64,000 nucleotides of DNA, taken from assembly GCF_030412965.1 (NCBI RefSeq), contig NZ_JAUHJQ010000003.1, positions 301,593 through 365,592 of the forward strand, in the 5' to 3' direction. The notes under the pieces are model-generated. The model ran no database searches, was not told the origin of the DNA, and saw only the letters and a program-made list of their open reading frames with translations. Position 1 is the stretch's first letter; every line of letters begins with the position of its first letter. Source of the stretch: Nocardioides oceani. GTDB lineage: Bacteria; Actinomycetota; Actinomycetes; Propionibacteriales; Nocardioidaceae. Both the position numbers and the translations under genes were made by a program. Below are positions 18,718 to 26,442 of the stretch, piece after piece.

Positions 18718-19041
18718 GTGAGTCGCGGAGGAGCAGAGCACCGGCGCGGGGTCTTCGCGATCTCGGTCGCGGCCGAGATGGTCTCGATGCAGATCCAGAA
18801 CCTTCGGGTCTACGAGCGCCGCGGGCTGGTCGACCCCGACCGCACGGCCGGGGGCACCCGTCTCTACAGCCGGGCCGACATCGACCGGCTGCACCGCATC
18901 CGCGACCTGCTCGCCGAGGGCCTCAACCTGGCCGGCATCGCCCGGGTGCTCGCGCTGGAGGAGGAGGTACGCCGCCTGCGCGACGCCAACGCGCGGCTGC
19001 GCGCGTCCGCCCCGGAACAACGCGCGCCGCGGGACGGTTGA
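18718..19041 (+). CDS. MerR-family regulator, HspR-like
   Basis: A 107-residue DNA-binding protein. The MerR HTH is at about residues 12-75: VAAEMVSMQIQNLRVYERRGLVDPDRTAGGTRLYS, here seen as QNLRVYERRGL and RLYSRADIDRL. A short coiled-coil with EEEVRRLRDAN ends the protein. There is no C-terminal effector domain, as in HspR. HspR proteins repress dnaK and small heat-shock genes at inverted repeats, and here the gene faces hsp20 across such a repeat. The GTG at 18718 lacks a strong ribosome site. The thioredoxin-like gene follows after 7 bp and is probably co-transcribed. Confidence 0.88.
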   Translation: MSRGGAEHRRGVFAISVAAEMVSMQIQNLRVYERRGLVDPDRTAGGTRLYSRADIDRLHRIRDLLAEGLNLAGIARVLALEEEVRRLRDANARLRASAPEQRAPRDG

Positions 19042-19048
19042 GCCGGCC

Positions 19049-19504
19049 GTGACCACCGGACTGTGGGTGCTCCTCGGCGCCGTGCTCCTGACCCTTGCCG
19101 TCGGCGGCTGGCGGACGGCGGTCGACGGACGGTTCGGGCGAGGGAGGACGAGGGTGCAGCAGGGGAGCGGGGACGCGGCGACGGTGCCGACCACGTGGTC
19201 GCAGGTCGCCGACGCGCTGCCCGGCGTCGTACCGGGGGACCGGGCGACGCTGCTGCAGTTCTCGACGGCGTTCTGCGCGCCGTGCCGGGCGACCCGCCGC
19301 ACGCTGGCGGAGGTCGCCGAGCTGGTGCCCGGCGTGGTCCACGTCGAGGTCGACGCCGAGCAGCACCTCGACGTGGTGCGCCGGCTCGACGTGCTGCGGA
19401 CCCCGACCACGCTGGTGCTCGACGCGTCGGGCCGCGAGGTCAGCCGCGCCGCCGGTGCCCCGCGCAAGGAGCAGGTGCTCGGCGCGCTCGCCGAGATCGT
19501 CTGA
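19049..19504 (+). CDS. Membrane-anchored thioredoxin-like protein
   Basis: A 151-residue protein with one N-terminal hydrophobic helix (residues 5-20, LWVLLGAVLLTLAVGG) and a thioredoxin fold from about residue 50. The redox motif is CAPC at residues 76-79 in STAFCAPCRATRR. The cis-Pro is in LRTPTTLVLD. The anchor suggests thiol-disulfide exchange at the membrane, but the orientation is not certain because positive charges follow the helix (RFGRGRTR), which would place the domain in the cytosol. It follows the HspR-like gene by 7 bp, so it probably belongs to that stress unit. Confidence 0.85.
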   Translation: MTTGLWVLLGAVLLTLAVGGWRTAVDGRFGRGRTRVQQGSGDAATVPTTWSQVADALPGVVPGDRATLLQFSTAFCAPCRATRRTLAEVAELVPGVVHVEVDAEQHLDVVRRLDVLRTPTTLVLDASGREVSRAAGAPRKEQVLGALAEIV

Positions 19505-19548
19505 GCCGGATCGGGTCCTCGGCGGCCGCTCGTCCCGGCGCGGCGCCC

Positions 19549-19620
19549 CTCTCCAGCGGCACTGCTGCCTCTCCACACGCGGCAGGACGCGTGTGGAGCG
19601 GCAACAGCGTCGCTCCAGAG
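19549..19620. repeat. Hairpin repeat family 1, copy D
   Basis: The most diverged copy. The outer arms CTCTCCAGCG and CGCTCCAGAG pair imperfectly, while the inner CTCCACACGCG and CGCGTGTGGAG arms pair well. It lies 3' of the thioredoxin gene and before a convergent gene. Confidence 0.75.
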
Positions 19621-19658
19621 GCCGCCCGGCAGCCACCCGTCCGCCGGCCCGGCCGGCC

Positions 19659-20264
19659 TCACGAACCGGCCGGATCCTCGATCGGCCGGCCCCAGGTGAC
19701 GGCGTCGAGCACCTCGGGCGGGGCGGCGTCGCGCAGGCCGGCGCCCGGCCGGGCGCCCAGCGCGCCGTTGACGGTCGAGAAGGCGAGCCGGGTGGCGACG
19801 TACACGGTCGCGGCGACGATCTCGGCGTCGCCGAGCCCCACGTCCCGCAGGCGCTCGACGTCCTCGGGCGTGGTGCCGCCCGGGTCGCGGGCGACGGCGC
19901 GGGCCCAGGCCGCGAGGGCGCGCTCCCGCTCGTCGAGCCCCTCGTCGGTGCCGGTGAGCACCGCGACCGGCACGGCCGGGTCGCCCGCCTCGTCGGCGAG
20001 CCGGCCGCCCCAGGCGATCGAGCAGTAGCCGTCGCCCATCGTGCTGGCCAGCGCGGTGACGAGCACGCCGCGGTCGCGCATGGAGAGGCCGGCCGCGTCG
20101 GCGGCGGAGGTGACCAGGGTGACGTAGGCGCGGTGGACGTCGGGCTGGTGCGCCCACACGCGCGTGAGGTTCATGACGAAGCCGTGCTCGGCCCGGTCGG
20201 CGTCGAGGAGTGCAGCGACGGCCGGGTACGGCTCGGGGTCGCGGACGAAGTTCTCGGAGGCCAT
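19659..20264 (-). CDS. Carboxymuconolactone decarboxylase/AhpD-like protein
   Basis: A 201-residue all-helical protein of the CMD/AhpD superfamily. The core is about residues 45-105, with LTRVWAHQPDVHRAYVTL, LSMRDRGVLVTALAS and GDGYCSIAWGGRLA. AhpD peroxidases use a C-x-x-C pair followed by His. Here the first Cys is kept (YCSIAWG) but the second position is Ala and no His follows. A peroxidase-type disulfide cycle is therefore unlikely. It lies 13 bp downstream of an MFS gene on the same strand and is almost certainly co-transcribed with it. Confidence 0.85.
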   Translation of the reverse strand: MASENFVRDPEPYPAVAALLDADRAEHGFVMNLTRVWAHQPDVHRAYVTLVTSAADAAGLSMRDRGVLVTALASTMGDGYCSIAWGGRLADEAGDPAVPVAVLTGTDEGLDERERALAAWARAVARDPGGTTPEDVERLRDVGLGDAEIVAATVYVATRLAFSTVNGALGARPGAGLRDAAPPEVLDAVTWGRPIEDPAGS

Positions 20265-20277
20265 GACCCATCACACC

Positions 20278-21735
20278 TCATTCGTGGCGACGCGACCAGA
20301 CCGCAGCGGCCAGCGCCGTCGACAGCACGACCAGCGAGGCGATCAAGGCGGCCCGCAGGGCGCCCTCGCCACCGAACGGGCCCATCGCGACGCCGTACGT
20401 CGTCATGAGCAGCGCGGCCCCCAGCGAGGAGCCGATCCGCTGGCCGGTCTGCAGCGCGGCCCCGGCGGCGCCGCCCATCCGCGGCGGCACCTCGGCGAGC
20501 GTCAGGGTGAAGTTCGGCGAGATGACCCCGCCGCCGCCGAGGCCGGCCAGCAGCAGGCAGGGCACCAGCGCCATCCAGATCGCGCCGTCGTCGAAGCCGG
20601 GCGCCAGCCACGCGGCCAGCGCGGTGCCGCTCATCATCGTCACCAGCGCGACGACGGTCAGCGTGCGGCCGGCGCGGGAGACGAGCCGCCCGGAGAGCGG
20701 CGCGGTGATCGCGGCGCCGACGGCGAAGGGCGTGGTCAGCAGGCCCGCCATGAGCGGGGAGAGCCCCAGCTCGCCCTGCAGGTGGACCGAGAGCACCAGG
20801 AAGATGCCGGTGAAGCCGGTGAAGTACAGCGTGCCGATCGCCATGCCGGTGCTGTAGCCGGGCAGCGTGCGCAGCAGGCCGACGTCGAGCAGCGGCGGGC
20901 GGCCGAGGCGGCCCAGCCGCGCCTCCCACCGCACGAAGCCCCAGCCGAACGCCGGAGCCCCCAGCAGCAGCGCCAGCGGCAGCAGCGCCCCGCCCTCGAG
21001 GCTGACGAGCGGGAACAGCACGCACAGCACAGCCCCGCCGAGCAGCAGCGCGCCCGGCACGTCGATCCACGTGCCGCTGTCGTCCTGACGGTCGGGGCCC
21101 GGGACGATCACCGCGATCGCGACCAGGGCAGCCAGCCCGATGGGGACGTTGACGAGGAAGAGCCAGCGCCACCCCTGCTCCTCCCCGGCCAGCGCGATGA
21201 TCGCGCCGCCGAGGACCGGCCCGAGGGCCGAGGAGAGGGAGACGGTGAAGCCGAAGGCACCGAAGGCGCGCCCGCGCTCGGGGCCGCGGAAGAGCTGCTG
21301 GATCAGCCCGGAGTTCTGCGGGGTGAGCAGGCCGGCGGTCGCGCCCTGGGCGAGCCGGGCGGCGATGACGGTCTCCACGTTGGGCGCGAGGCCGACCGCC
21401 GCGCTGGAGACGATGAAGCCGGTCAGGCCGATCAGCATGAGCCTGCGCCGGCCGTAGGCGTCGCCGAGGCGGCCGCCGGCCACCAGGGTCAGGCCGAACG
21501 CGAGGGCGTACCCGGAGACGACCCACTGGATCGTCCCCGTCGACGTGTCGAGTCCCTCCTGCATCGAGGGGATCGCGACGTTGACGATCGTGACGTCGAG
21601 CAGCGACATGAAGCCGACCACCAGGGTCACGCCGAGGATCCGCCAGCGCCGGGGGTCGGGGGTGTGCTGCTCCTGGCCCTCCGCCACCTCCCGGGTGTCG
21701 ACGCCCTCCTCGCTCACCGGCACCCGTTGCCCCAT
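20278..21735 (-). CDS. MFS transporter, DHA2/EmrB-QacA type
   Basis: A 485-residue membrane protein with about 14 hydrophobic helices. Helix 1 contains FMSLLDVTIVNVAIPSM (the D-x-T-I-V-N-V-A pattern of the EmrB/QacA group). Motif A in the following loop is GRLGDAYGRRRL, and a WVVSGYALAFGL segment opens helix 2. It is a proton-driven exporter of unknown substrate, second of its kind in this window. It is the first gene of a two-gene unit with the AhpD-like protein. The ATG at 21735 has no clear ribosome site, and GTG 21720 is an in-frame alternative that would trim five residues. Confidence 0.9.
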   Translation of the reverse strand: MGQRVPVSEEGVDTREVAEGQEQHTPDPRRWRILGVTLVVGFMSLLDVTIVNVAIPSMQEGLDTSTGTIQWVVSGYALAFGLTLVAGGRLGDAYGRRRLMLIGLTGFIVSSAAVGLAPNVETVIAARLAQGATAGLLTPQNSGLIQQLFRGPERGRAFGAFGFTVSLSSALGPVLGGAIIALAGEEQGWRWLFLVNVPIGLAALVAIAVIVPGPDRQDDSGTWIDVPGALLLGGAVLCVLFPLVSLEGGALLPLALLLGAPAFGWGFVRWEARLGRLGRPPLLDVGLLRTLPGYSTGMAIGTLYFTGFTGIFLVLSVHLQGELGLSPLMAGLLTTPFAVGAAITAPLSGRLVSRAGRTLTVVALVTMMSGTALAAWLAPGFDDGAIWMALVPCLLLAGLGGGGVISPNFTLTLAEVPPRMGGAAGAALQTGQRIGSSLGAALLMTTYGVAMGPFGGEGALRAALIASLVVLSTALAAAVWSRRHE

Positions 21736-21806
21736 CCGGGTCGCCGCCAGTCACGTGCCGGGTGGCCGGTTTGCGGCGGGCGCCGGCGTACGTCGAGCAT
21801 GCGGCC

Positions 21807-22394
21807 ATGAGCCAGCCCGTCACCGTCTCGATCACCCGCACCCTCGATCCGGGCCACGACGCGGAGATGCTCAGCTGGCTGCAGGCCGGCACCACCCTGG
21901 CCCAGCAGTTCCCGGGCTTCCTCGGCGCCGGCTGGGTGCGCCCCGAGACCGGCTCGGACACCTGGCACATGCTCTACCGGTTCGCCGACGACGCCGCGCT
22001 CCAGGCCTGGGAGCACTCCCCGCAGCGGCAGTGGTGGCGGTCCTCGGCGGCCGGCCTCGGGGTGGTGGAGTCCCGCGTGGAGCGACGCACCGGCATCGAG
22101 GGCTGGTTCGACGACCCGGCCGCGCGCGACGTCGAGGACCTCCGCGCGACCCCCGGCGCCCCGCCGCGGTGGAAGCAGGCGTCGGTGATCTTCCTGGTCT
22201 TCTACCCGCTGAGCGTGCTGGTCAACTGGCTGGCCACGCCGCTCCTCGGCGAGGTCTGGCTGCCGGTGCGCGTGCTCGCCGTCGTGCTCGTGATGACCCC
22301 GGTGATGACCTACGTCGCGCTGCCCTGGATGACCCGCCGGATGGAGTGGTGGCTCCAGGGCCGCCCCGCCCCCTGGCGCCGCACCGCTGGTTGA
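21807..22394 (+). CDS. Antibiotic biosynthesis monooxygenase (ABM) domain membrane protein
   Basis: A 195-residue protein. Residues about 1-95 form an ABM-type ferredoxin-like domain (VTVSITRTLDPGHDAEMLSW, split as VTVSITRTL and GHDAEMLSWL, then PGFLGAGWVRPE and WHMLYRFADDAALQAWEHS). Two membrane helices follow at about 120-140 and 150-172 (VIFLVFYPLSVLVNWL and VLAVVLVMTPVMTYVAL). Such fusions are annotated as antibiotic biosynthesis monooxygenase, but no reaction is established. The ATG at 21807 is used because the upstream extension to 21762 lacks homology features. The stop codon lies inside a dispersed repeat that starts at about 22384, so the last residues (TAG) are repeat-encoded. Confidence 0.8.
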   Translation: MSQPVTVSITRTLDPGHDAEMLSWLQAGTTLAQQFPGFLGAGWVRPETGSDTWHMLYRFADDAALQAWEHSPQRQWWRSSAAGLGVVESRVERRTGIEGWFDDPAARDVEDLRATPGAPPRWKQASVIFLVFYPLSVLVNWLATPLLGEVWLPVRVLAVVLVMTPVMTYVALPWMTRRMEWWLQGRPAPWRRTAG

Positions 22395-22609
22395 GCAGCG
22401 AGGGCCGCGGGGCCTGGACGTGTCGAGACCTGGTGTGACGTGCCCGAGGCCCTGCGCGGGTGCGGGGGTTTCGACGACGGCTCGCTGGCGCTCGCCTGCT
22501 CAACCAGCGGGCGTCGCTGGCGCTCGCCTGCTCAACCAGCGGGCGTCGCTGGCGCTCGCCTGCTCAACCAGCGGGCGTCGCTGGCGCTCGCCTGCCTCGA
22601 CCAGCGGGC
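22384..22609. repeat. Repeat family 3: inverted arms with 32-bp tandem units
   Basis: A left arm, GCTGGTTGAGCAGCGAG (starting about 22386) through GTGTCGAGACC, is mirrored by a right arm GGTTTCGACGACGG through CTGCTCAACCAGC (about 22468-22508). The right-arm end is then repeated at a strict 32-bp period (CAACCAGC at 22501, 22533 and 22565), with a fourth diverged copy at about 22598. It fills the whole gap between the ABM and HIT genes and ends 3 bp from the HIT stop codon. The same family fills 33640-34135. Confidence 0.85.
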
Positions 22610-22612
22610 CGG

Positions 22613-23227
22613 TCAGGCGCGGGCGGTGCCGCCCCAGTTGGCGAGCTTGACGGCGACGGTGTGCAGGTCGGCGCGCCAGACGTCCTCGGGGCCGGGAGGC
22701 AAGATGGCGTCCCACTCCACGGCGTACGAGCCCAGCACGCTCGCGAGCCCCTCGGTCCGCGCGAAGAACCACAGGTGGAAGTGCGAGCCGCCGTCGCCCC
22801 AGCGGTTGACGTGGACCCGCCCGATGCCGTCGAGCGCGCCGACGATCCGCACGAGCCGGTTGGTGATCCGGCCGAGCTCCGAGGCGAGGTCGTCGTCGAG
22901 GTCGCCCATGTCGAGGTGCTCGCGGGTGTGCAGCATCAGCACGAGCGGCAGGCCGGACGGCTCGCCGAGGTGGGTGAGCACCCAGTGCTCGTCCTCCCAC
23001 ACGACCCGCTCGGGGTCGAAGCCGGCGCAGGAGGAGCACGGGCGCGCAGGGTCCTCGCCCTCGCGCAGCCGCTCTGCCTCCGGGGGGCGCAGCGCCCGCG
23101 GCGCGACGGCGCCCTCGCGCACCTCCCACGGGAAGACGTCCCACTCGCCGAGGTCCGGCATCGGCAGCCGGCCGTCGGAGGCGTGCTGGAGGACCCGGGC
23201 GTGGACCTGCTCGGCGGACTCAGCCAT
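22613..23227 (-). CDS. HIT-like (histidine triad) family protein
   Basis: A 204-residue cytosolic protein. The histidine-triad region is GGSHFHLWFFAR, close to the HxHxHxx hydrolase/transferase signature, but the third His is Trp. The preceding helix-strand contains a VLMLHTREHLDMGDL segment of the HIT fold. An N-terminal C-x-x-C (PCSSCAG) may bind zinc. HIT proteins hydrolyse or transfer nucleoside phosphates. The middle His, the usual nucleophile, is retained. It is divergent from purC with 33 bp between starts, so the two promoters must overlap. Its 3' end touches repeat family 3. Confidence 0.82.
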   Translation of the reverse strand: MAESAEQVHARVLQHASDGRLPMPDLGEWDVFPWEVREGAVAPRALRPPEAERLREGEDPARPCSSCAGFDPERVVWEDEHWVLTHLGEPSGLPLVLMLHTREHLDMGDLDDDLASELGRITNRLVRIVGALDGIGRVHVNRWGDGGSHFHLWFFARTEGLASVLGSYAVEWDAILPPGPEDVWRADLHTVAVKLANWGGTARA

Positions 23228-23248
23228 GGGCACACTCTGCCACCGCAC

Positions 23249-23254
23249 TAGCCT
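23249..23254 (+). promoter_or_regulatory. -10 box of purC
   Basis: TAGCCT ends 6 nt before the GTG at 23261. A GGAGG sequence lies between box and start, so either a leaderless or a very short-leader message is possible. Confidence 0.5.
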
Positions 23255-23260
23255 GGAGGC

Positions 23261-24157
23261 GTGCCAGACGTCGAGATCCCCGCCGCCCCGACGATCGACG
23301 GGGCCACCCACCTGCACTCGGGAAAGGTGCGCGACCTCTACGAGCTGACCGAGGGCCCGTACGCCGGGGCGCTGCTCATGGTCGCCAGCGACCGGATCTC
23401 GGCCTACGACTTCATCCTCGACGCGACGATCCCCGACAAGGGCGAGATCCTCACCCGGATGTCGCTGTGGTGGTTCGACCGGCTGGCCGACATCGTGCCC
23501 CACCACGTCATCTCGACCGACGTGCCCACGCAGGTCCGGGGCCGGGCGGTGGTCTGCGAGAAGCTGTCGATGTTCCCGGTCGAGTGCGTGGCCCGCGGCT
23601 ACCTCACCGGCTCGGGCCTCAGCGACTACCGCGCGACCGGGGCGGTGTGCGGCAACCCGCTGCCCGATGGTCTCGTCGACGGGTCCCGGCTGCCCGAGCC
23701 GATCTTCACGCCGGCGACCAAGGCGGCCGTCGGCGACCACGACGAGAACGTCGACCTGGCCGCGGTCGCCGAGGTCGTCGGCCCAGGCGGAGCGGCCCGG
23801 CTGCGCGACCTGACCCTGGAGGTCTACGCCCGCGCGGAGTCGATCGCCCGCGAGCAGGGGATCATCCTGGCCGACACCAAGCTGGAGTTCGGCGATCGAG
23901 CCGACGGCACCACGGTCCTCGGCGACGAGGTGCTGACGCCGGACTCCTCGCGCTTCTGGCCGCTCGCGGAGTGGCAGCCCGGCCGCGCCCAGCCGTCGTA
24001 CGACAAGCAGGTCGTCCGCGACTGGCTGACCTCCCCGGCGTCCGGGTGGGACAAGGCGTCGGGCGCGGCGCCGCCCCCGCTGCCGCCGGAGGTCGTGGAG
24101 CGCACCCGGTCGAAGTACGTCGAGGCGTACGAGCGGCTGACCGGCGAGACGTGGTGA
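23261..24157 (+). CDS. purC: Phosphoribosylaminoimidazole-succinocarboxamide synthase (SAICAR synthetase)
   Basis: Joins CAIR and aspartate with ATP to give SAICAR, which PurB (encoded 7 kb upstream) then cleaves. The 298-residue length fits. Family signatures are HSGKVRDLYEL (N-terminal ATP loop), VASDRISAYDFIL, VECVARGYLTGSG and LADTKLEFG (the DTK-x-EFG metal and nucleotide site). The final part includes SYDKQVVRDWL. The GTG start is 33 bp from the divergent HIT gene. An SRPBCC gene and an acyl-CoA ligase gene follow with short gaps, so purC may head a mixed operon. Confidence 0.98.
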   Translation: MPDVEIPAAPTIDGATHLHSGKVRDLYELTEGPYAGALLMVASDRISAYDFILDATIPDKGEILTRMSLWWFDRLADIVPHHVISTDVPTQVRGRAVVCEKLSMFPVECVARGYLTGSGLSDYRATGAVCGNPLPDGLVDGSRLPEPIFTPATKAAVGDHDENVDLAAVAEVVGPGGAARLRDLTLEVYARAESIAREQGIILADTKLEFGDRADGTTVLGDEVLTPDSSRFWPLAEWQPGRAQPSYDKQVVRDWLTSPASGWDKASGAAPPPLPPEVVERTRSKYVEAYERLTGETW

Positions 24158-24167
24158 CCGCGCCGCG

Positions 24168-24614
24168 ATGAGCGGGACGGTCCGCTTCGAGGCGCCGCCC
24201 GCGGTGGTGCTCGACTACCTCGCCGACCCGGTCAACCGGGCGGCGTGGCAGTCCAGCCTGGCCCGGGTCGAGGACGTCGTCGGCCCGGTGGGCGTCGGCC
24301 AGACCTGGACCGACGTCACCGTGCCGGGGCTCCGACCGCGGATGCGGACCACCGAGCTGGTGCCCGGCGAGCGCTGGACCGAGACCGGGACGTGGCGCGG
24401 CTTCGAGGCCGACCTGACCCTCGAGGTGGCGCCGGCCGCCGGCGGCGGGTGCGTGGTGTCGGTGGCGATGGACCTGCGCGGCCGGGGCCTCGCCGGCCCG
24501 CTGGCACGGGCGCTCGCGCTGGTCTCGCCGCGCGCCGTGCGCTCCGACCTGCGCCGGGCGGCGCGCCTCCTCGGGGACGGCACCGGCCGGGCTCGTCCGC
24601 TTCGTGACCAGTGA
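24168..24614 (+). CDS. SRPBCC/polyketide cyclase-like protein
   Basis: A 148-residue protein starting MSGTVRFEAPPAVVLDYLADPVNRAAW, here described by its START-like first strand and LADPVNRAAWQSSL helix. The pattern of an N-terminal strand, two short helices, five or six strands (GVGQTWTDVTV, TTELVPGERWTETGTW) and a long C-terminal helix (SPRAVRSDLRRAARLL) matches the SRPBCC helix-grip fold that binds hydrophobic ligands. The ligand is unknown. The gene starts 10 bp after purC and is followed after 43 bp by a fatty-acyl ligase gene. A lipid-related role is therefore possible but unproven. Confidence 0.8.
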   Translation: MSGTVRFEAPPAVVLDYLADPVNRAAWQSSLARVEDVVGPVGVGQTWTDVTVPGLRPRMRTTELVPGERWTETGTWRGFEADLTLEVAPAAGGGCVVSVAMDLRGRGLAGPLARALALVSPRAVRSDLRRAARLLGDGTGRARPLRDQ

Positions 24615-24657
24615 GTAGGTTGGGCCCGTCCCGACCGACGTGATGGAGGCCACCCCA

Positions 24658-26223
24658 GTGTCGACGTACAACCTCTCGTCCCTGCTCGAGAACAGCGCCC
24701 GGCAGTACCCCGACCGGGACGCGGTCGTCCTCGGCGATACCCGGCTGACCTACGCCGCGGTCGACTCGTTCGCCAACATGGTCGCCAACCTGCTGGTCTC
24801 CCGCGGCATCCGGCCGGGCGACAAGGTGGCGCTGAGCTGCCCGAACCTGCCGTACTTCTCGGTCGTCTACTACGGCATCCTCAAGGCCGGCGCGACCGTC
24901 GTCCCGCTCAACGTGCTGCTCAAGGGCCGCGAGGTGGCCTACCACCTCGCCGACAGCGATGCGAAGGCCTACTTCTGCTTCCAGGGCACGCCGGACCTGC
25001 CGATGGCGCAGGAGGGGTACGCCGGGTTCGGCGAGGTCGAGGGCTGCGAGCACTTCTTCGTCATCACCGCCGACCTCGGCGCGCCGAGCCCGATCGAGGG
25101 CACCGAGACCATGGCGCAGGCGATGGGCGGCCAGCCGGGTGAGTTCACCTCGGTGGAGACCGACGAGGACGACACCGCGGTGATCCTCTACACCTCCGGC
25201 ACCACCGGCCAGCCCAAGGGCGCGGAGCTGCGGCACCGGAACATGCGCGACAACGCGCTGCTCGGCGAGCAGCTCTTCGGGGCCGACGCGAGCAACCCCG
25301 ACACCTACCTGTGCGTGCTGCCGCTGTTCCACTCCTTCGGCCAGACCGTCATCCAGAACGGCGCGTTCGCCTACGGGGGCACCGTCGTGATGCTGCCGCG
25401 CTTCGAGGCGCAGGCCGCGCTGGGCCTGATGCTGAAGGAGAAGGTGACGTTCTTCGCCGGCGTCCCGACGATGTACTGGGGCCTGCTCGGCGCGCTCGAG
25501 GAGGGCGTCGACGTCGCCTCGATCGCGGAGAACCTGCGGGTCGCGGCGGCCGGCGGCTCCGCGCTGCCGGTCGAGGTCCACAAGGACTTCGAGAAGCGCT
25601 TCGGCGTGACGATCCTCGAGGGCTACGGCCTCTCCGAGACCTCGCCGGTCGCCTCGTTCTCCCCGCACGGCCAGCAGCCGCGCGTCGGCTCCATCGGCGT
25701 GCCGGTGCCCGGCGTGGAGATGACGCTGCTCAAGCCCGAGTCGTGGGAGGAGATCGACGAGCCGGGCCCCGACGCGGTCGGCGAGATCGCGATCAAGGGC
25801 CACAACATCATGAAGGGCTACCACGGCCGGCCCGAGGCGACCGAGGAGGCCATCCGCGACGGGTGGTTCCGCTCCGGCGACCTCGCGCGCAAGGACGAGG
25901 ACGGCTGGTACTACATCGTCGACCGGTCCAAGGACATGATCATCCGCGGCGGCTTCAACGTCTACCCGCGCGAGATCGAGGAGGTCCTGATGACCCACGA
26001 GGCGGTCTCGCTCGCGGCGGTCATCGGGGTCCCCCACGAGAGCCACGGCGAGGAGATCAAGGCGTTCGTCATCCTCAACGACGGCGCCACGACCACCCCC
26101 GAGGAGCTCGTCGCCTGGTCCAAGGAGCAGCTCGCGGCGTACAAGTACCCGCGCGTCGTCGAGGTCGTCGACACCCTCCCGATGACGGCCACCGGCAAGA
26201 TCCTCAAGCGCGAGCTCGCGTGA
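24658..26223 (+). CDS. Long-chain fatty-acid--CoA ligase (AMP-forming)
   Basis: A 521-residue member of the ANL superfamily that activates carboxylic acids to acyl-AMP and acyl-CoA. Motifs in order: the P-loop-like YTSGTTGQPKG near residue 180, PLFHSFGQT, GYGLSETSP, the hinge DRSKDMIIRGGFNVYPREIE, and the catalytic lysine in MTATGKILKREL at the C-terminus. Chain-length preference cannot be read. GTG 24658 is preferred because GGAGG (24645-24649) precedes it at normal spacing; the ATG at 24643 is less likely. A TAGGTT box at 24616-24621 may be its own -10. Confidence 0.95.
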   Translation: MSTYNLSSLLENSARQYPDRDAVVLGDTRLTYAAVDSFANMVANLLVSRGIRPGDKVALSCPNLPYFSVVYYGILKAGATVVPLNVLLKGREVAYHLADSDAKAYFCFQGTPDLPMAQEGYAGFGEVEGCEHFFVITADLGAPSPIEGTETMAQAMGGQPGEFTSVETDEDDTAVILYTSGTTGQPKGAELRHRNMRDNALLGEQLFGADASNPDTYLCVLPLFHSFGQTVIQNGAFAYGGTVVMLPRFEAQAALGLMLKEKVTFFAGVPTMYWGLLGALEEGVDVASIAENLRVAAAGGSALPVEVHKDFEKRFGVTILEGYGLSETSPVASFSPHGQQPRVGSIGVPVPGVEMTLLKPESWEEIDEPGPDAVGEIAIKGHNIMKGYHGRPEATEEAIRDGWFRSGDLARKDEDGWYYIVDRSKDMIIRGGFNVYPREIEEVLMTHEAVSLAAVIGVPHESHGEEIKAFVILNDGATTTPEELVAWSKEQLAAYKYPRVVEVVDTLPMTATGKILKRELA

Positions 26224-26257
26224 CGGTGCCGTCCCGGCTCTCCCGCGGAGGCGGCCG

Positions 26258-26407
26258 ATGAGGGCCCTGCTGATGATCCTGGCGGGGTTCCTCATCATCT
26301 CCGGCGGCCTGTGGTGGGTCGACGGTGGATCGGGGATCCTCGGGCCGCTGCTCGCCGGTCTCGGCGTCGCGCTCGTGATCGTCGTCGTGCAGAACAGCCG
26401 CGGCTGA
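26258..26407 (+). CDS. Small two-helix membrane protein (49 aa)
   Basis: A short gene directly after the acyl-CoA ligase with a GGAGG ribosome site 6 nt upstream of its ATG. The product begins MRALLMILAGFLIISGGL, forming a first hydrophobic helix, then WWVDGGSG as a short loop, and GPLLAGLGVALVIVVV as a second helix. Third-position G/C is high throughout, as in real genes of this genome. I recognise no family. It may be a lipid-related or simply structural small membrane protein. It converges with the stress-protein gene at 26443. Confidence 0.65.
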   Translation: MRALLMILAGFLIISGGLWWVDGGSGILGPLLAGLGVALVIVVVQNSRG

Positions 26408-26442
26408 GCCGGCGCCGTCACGGTCAGGCGCCGGCCGTCCGC

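Noticed and set aside
22482..22609. CRISPR-like array
   Set aside because: The 32-bp units are directly adjacent with no unique spacers, and no cas gene is near. It is a tandem repeat of family 3.
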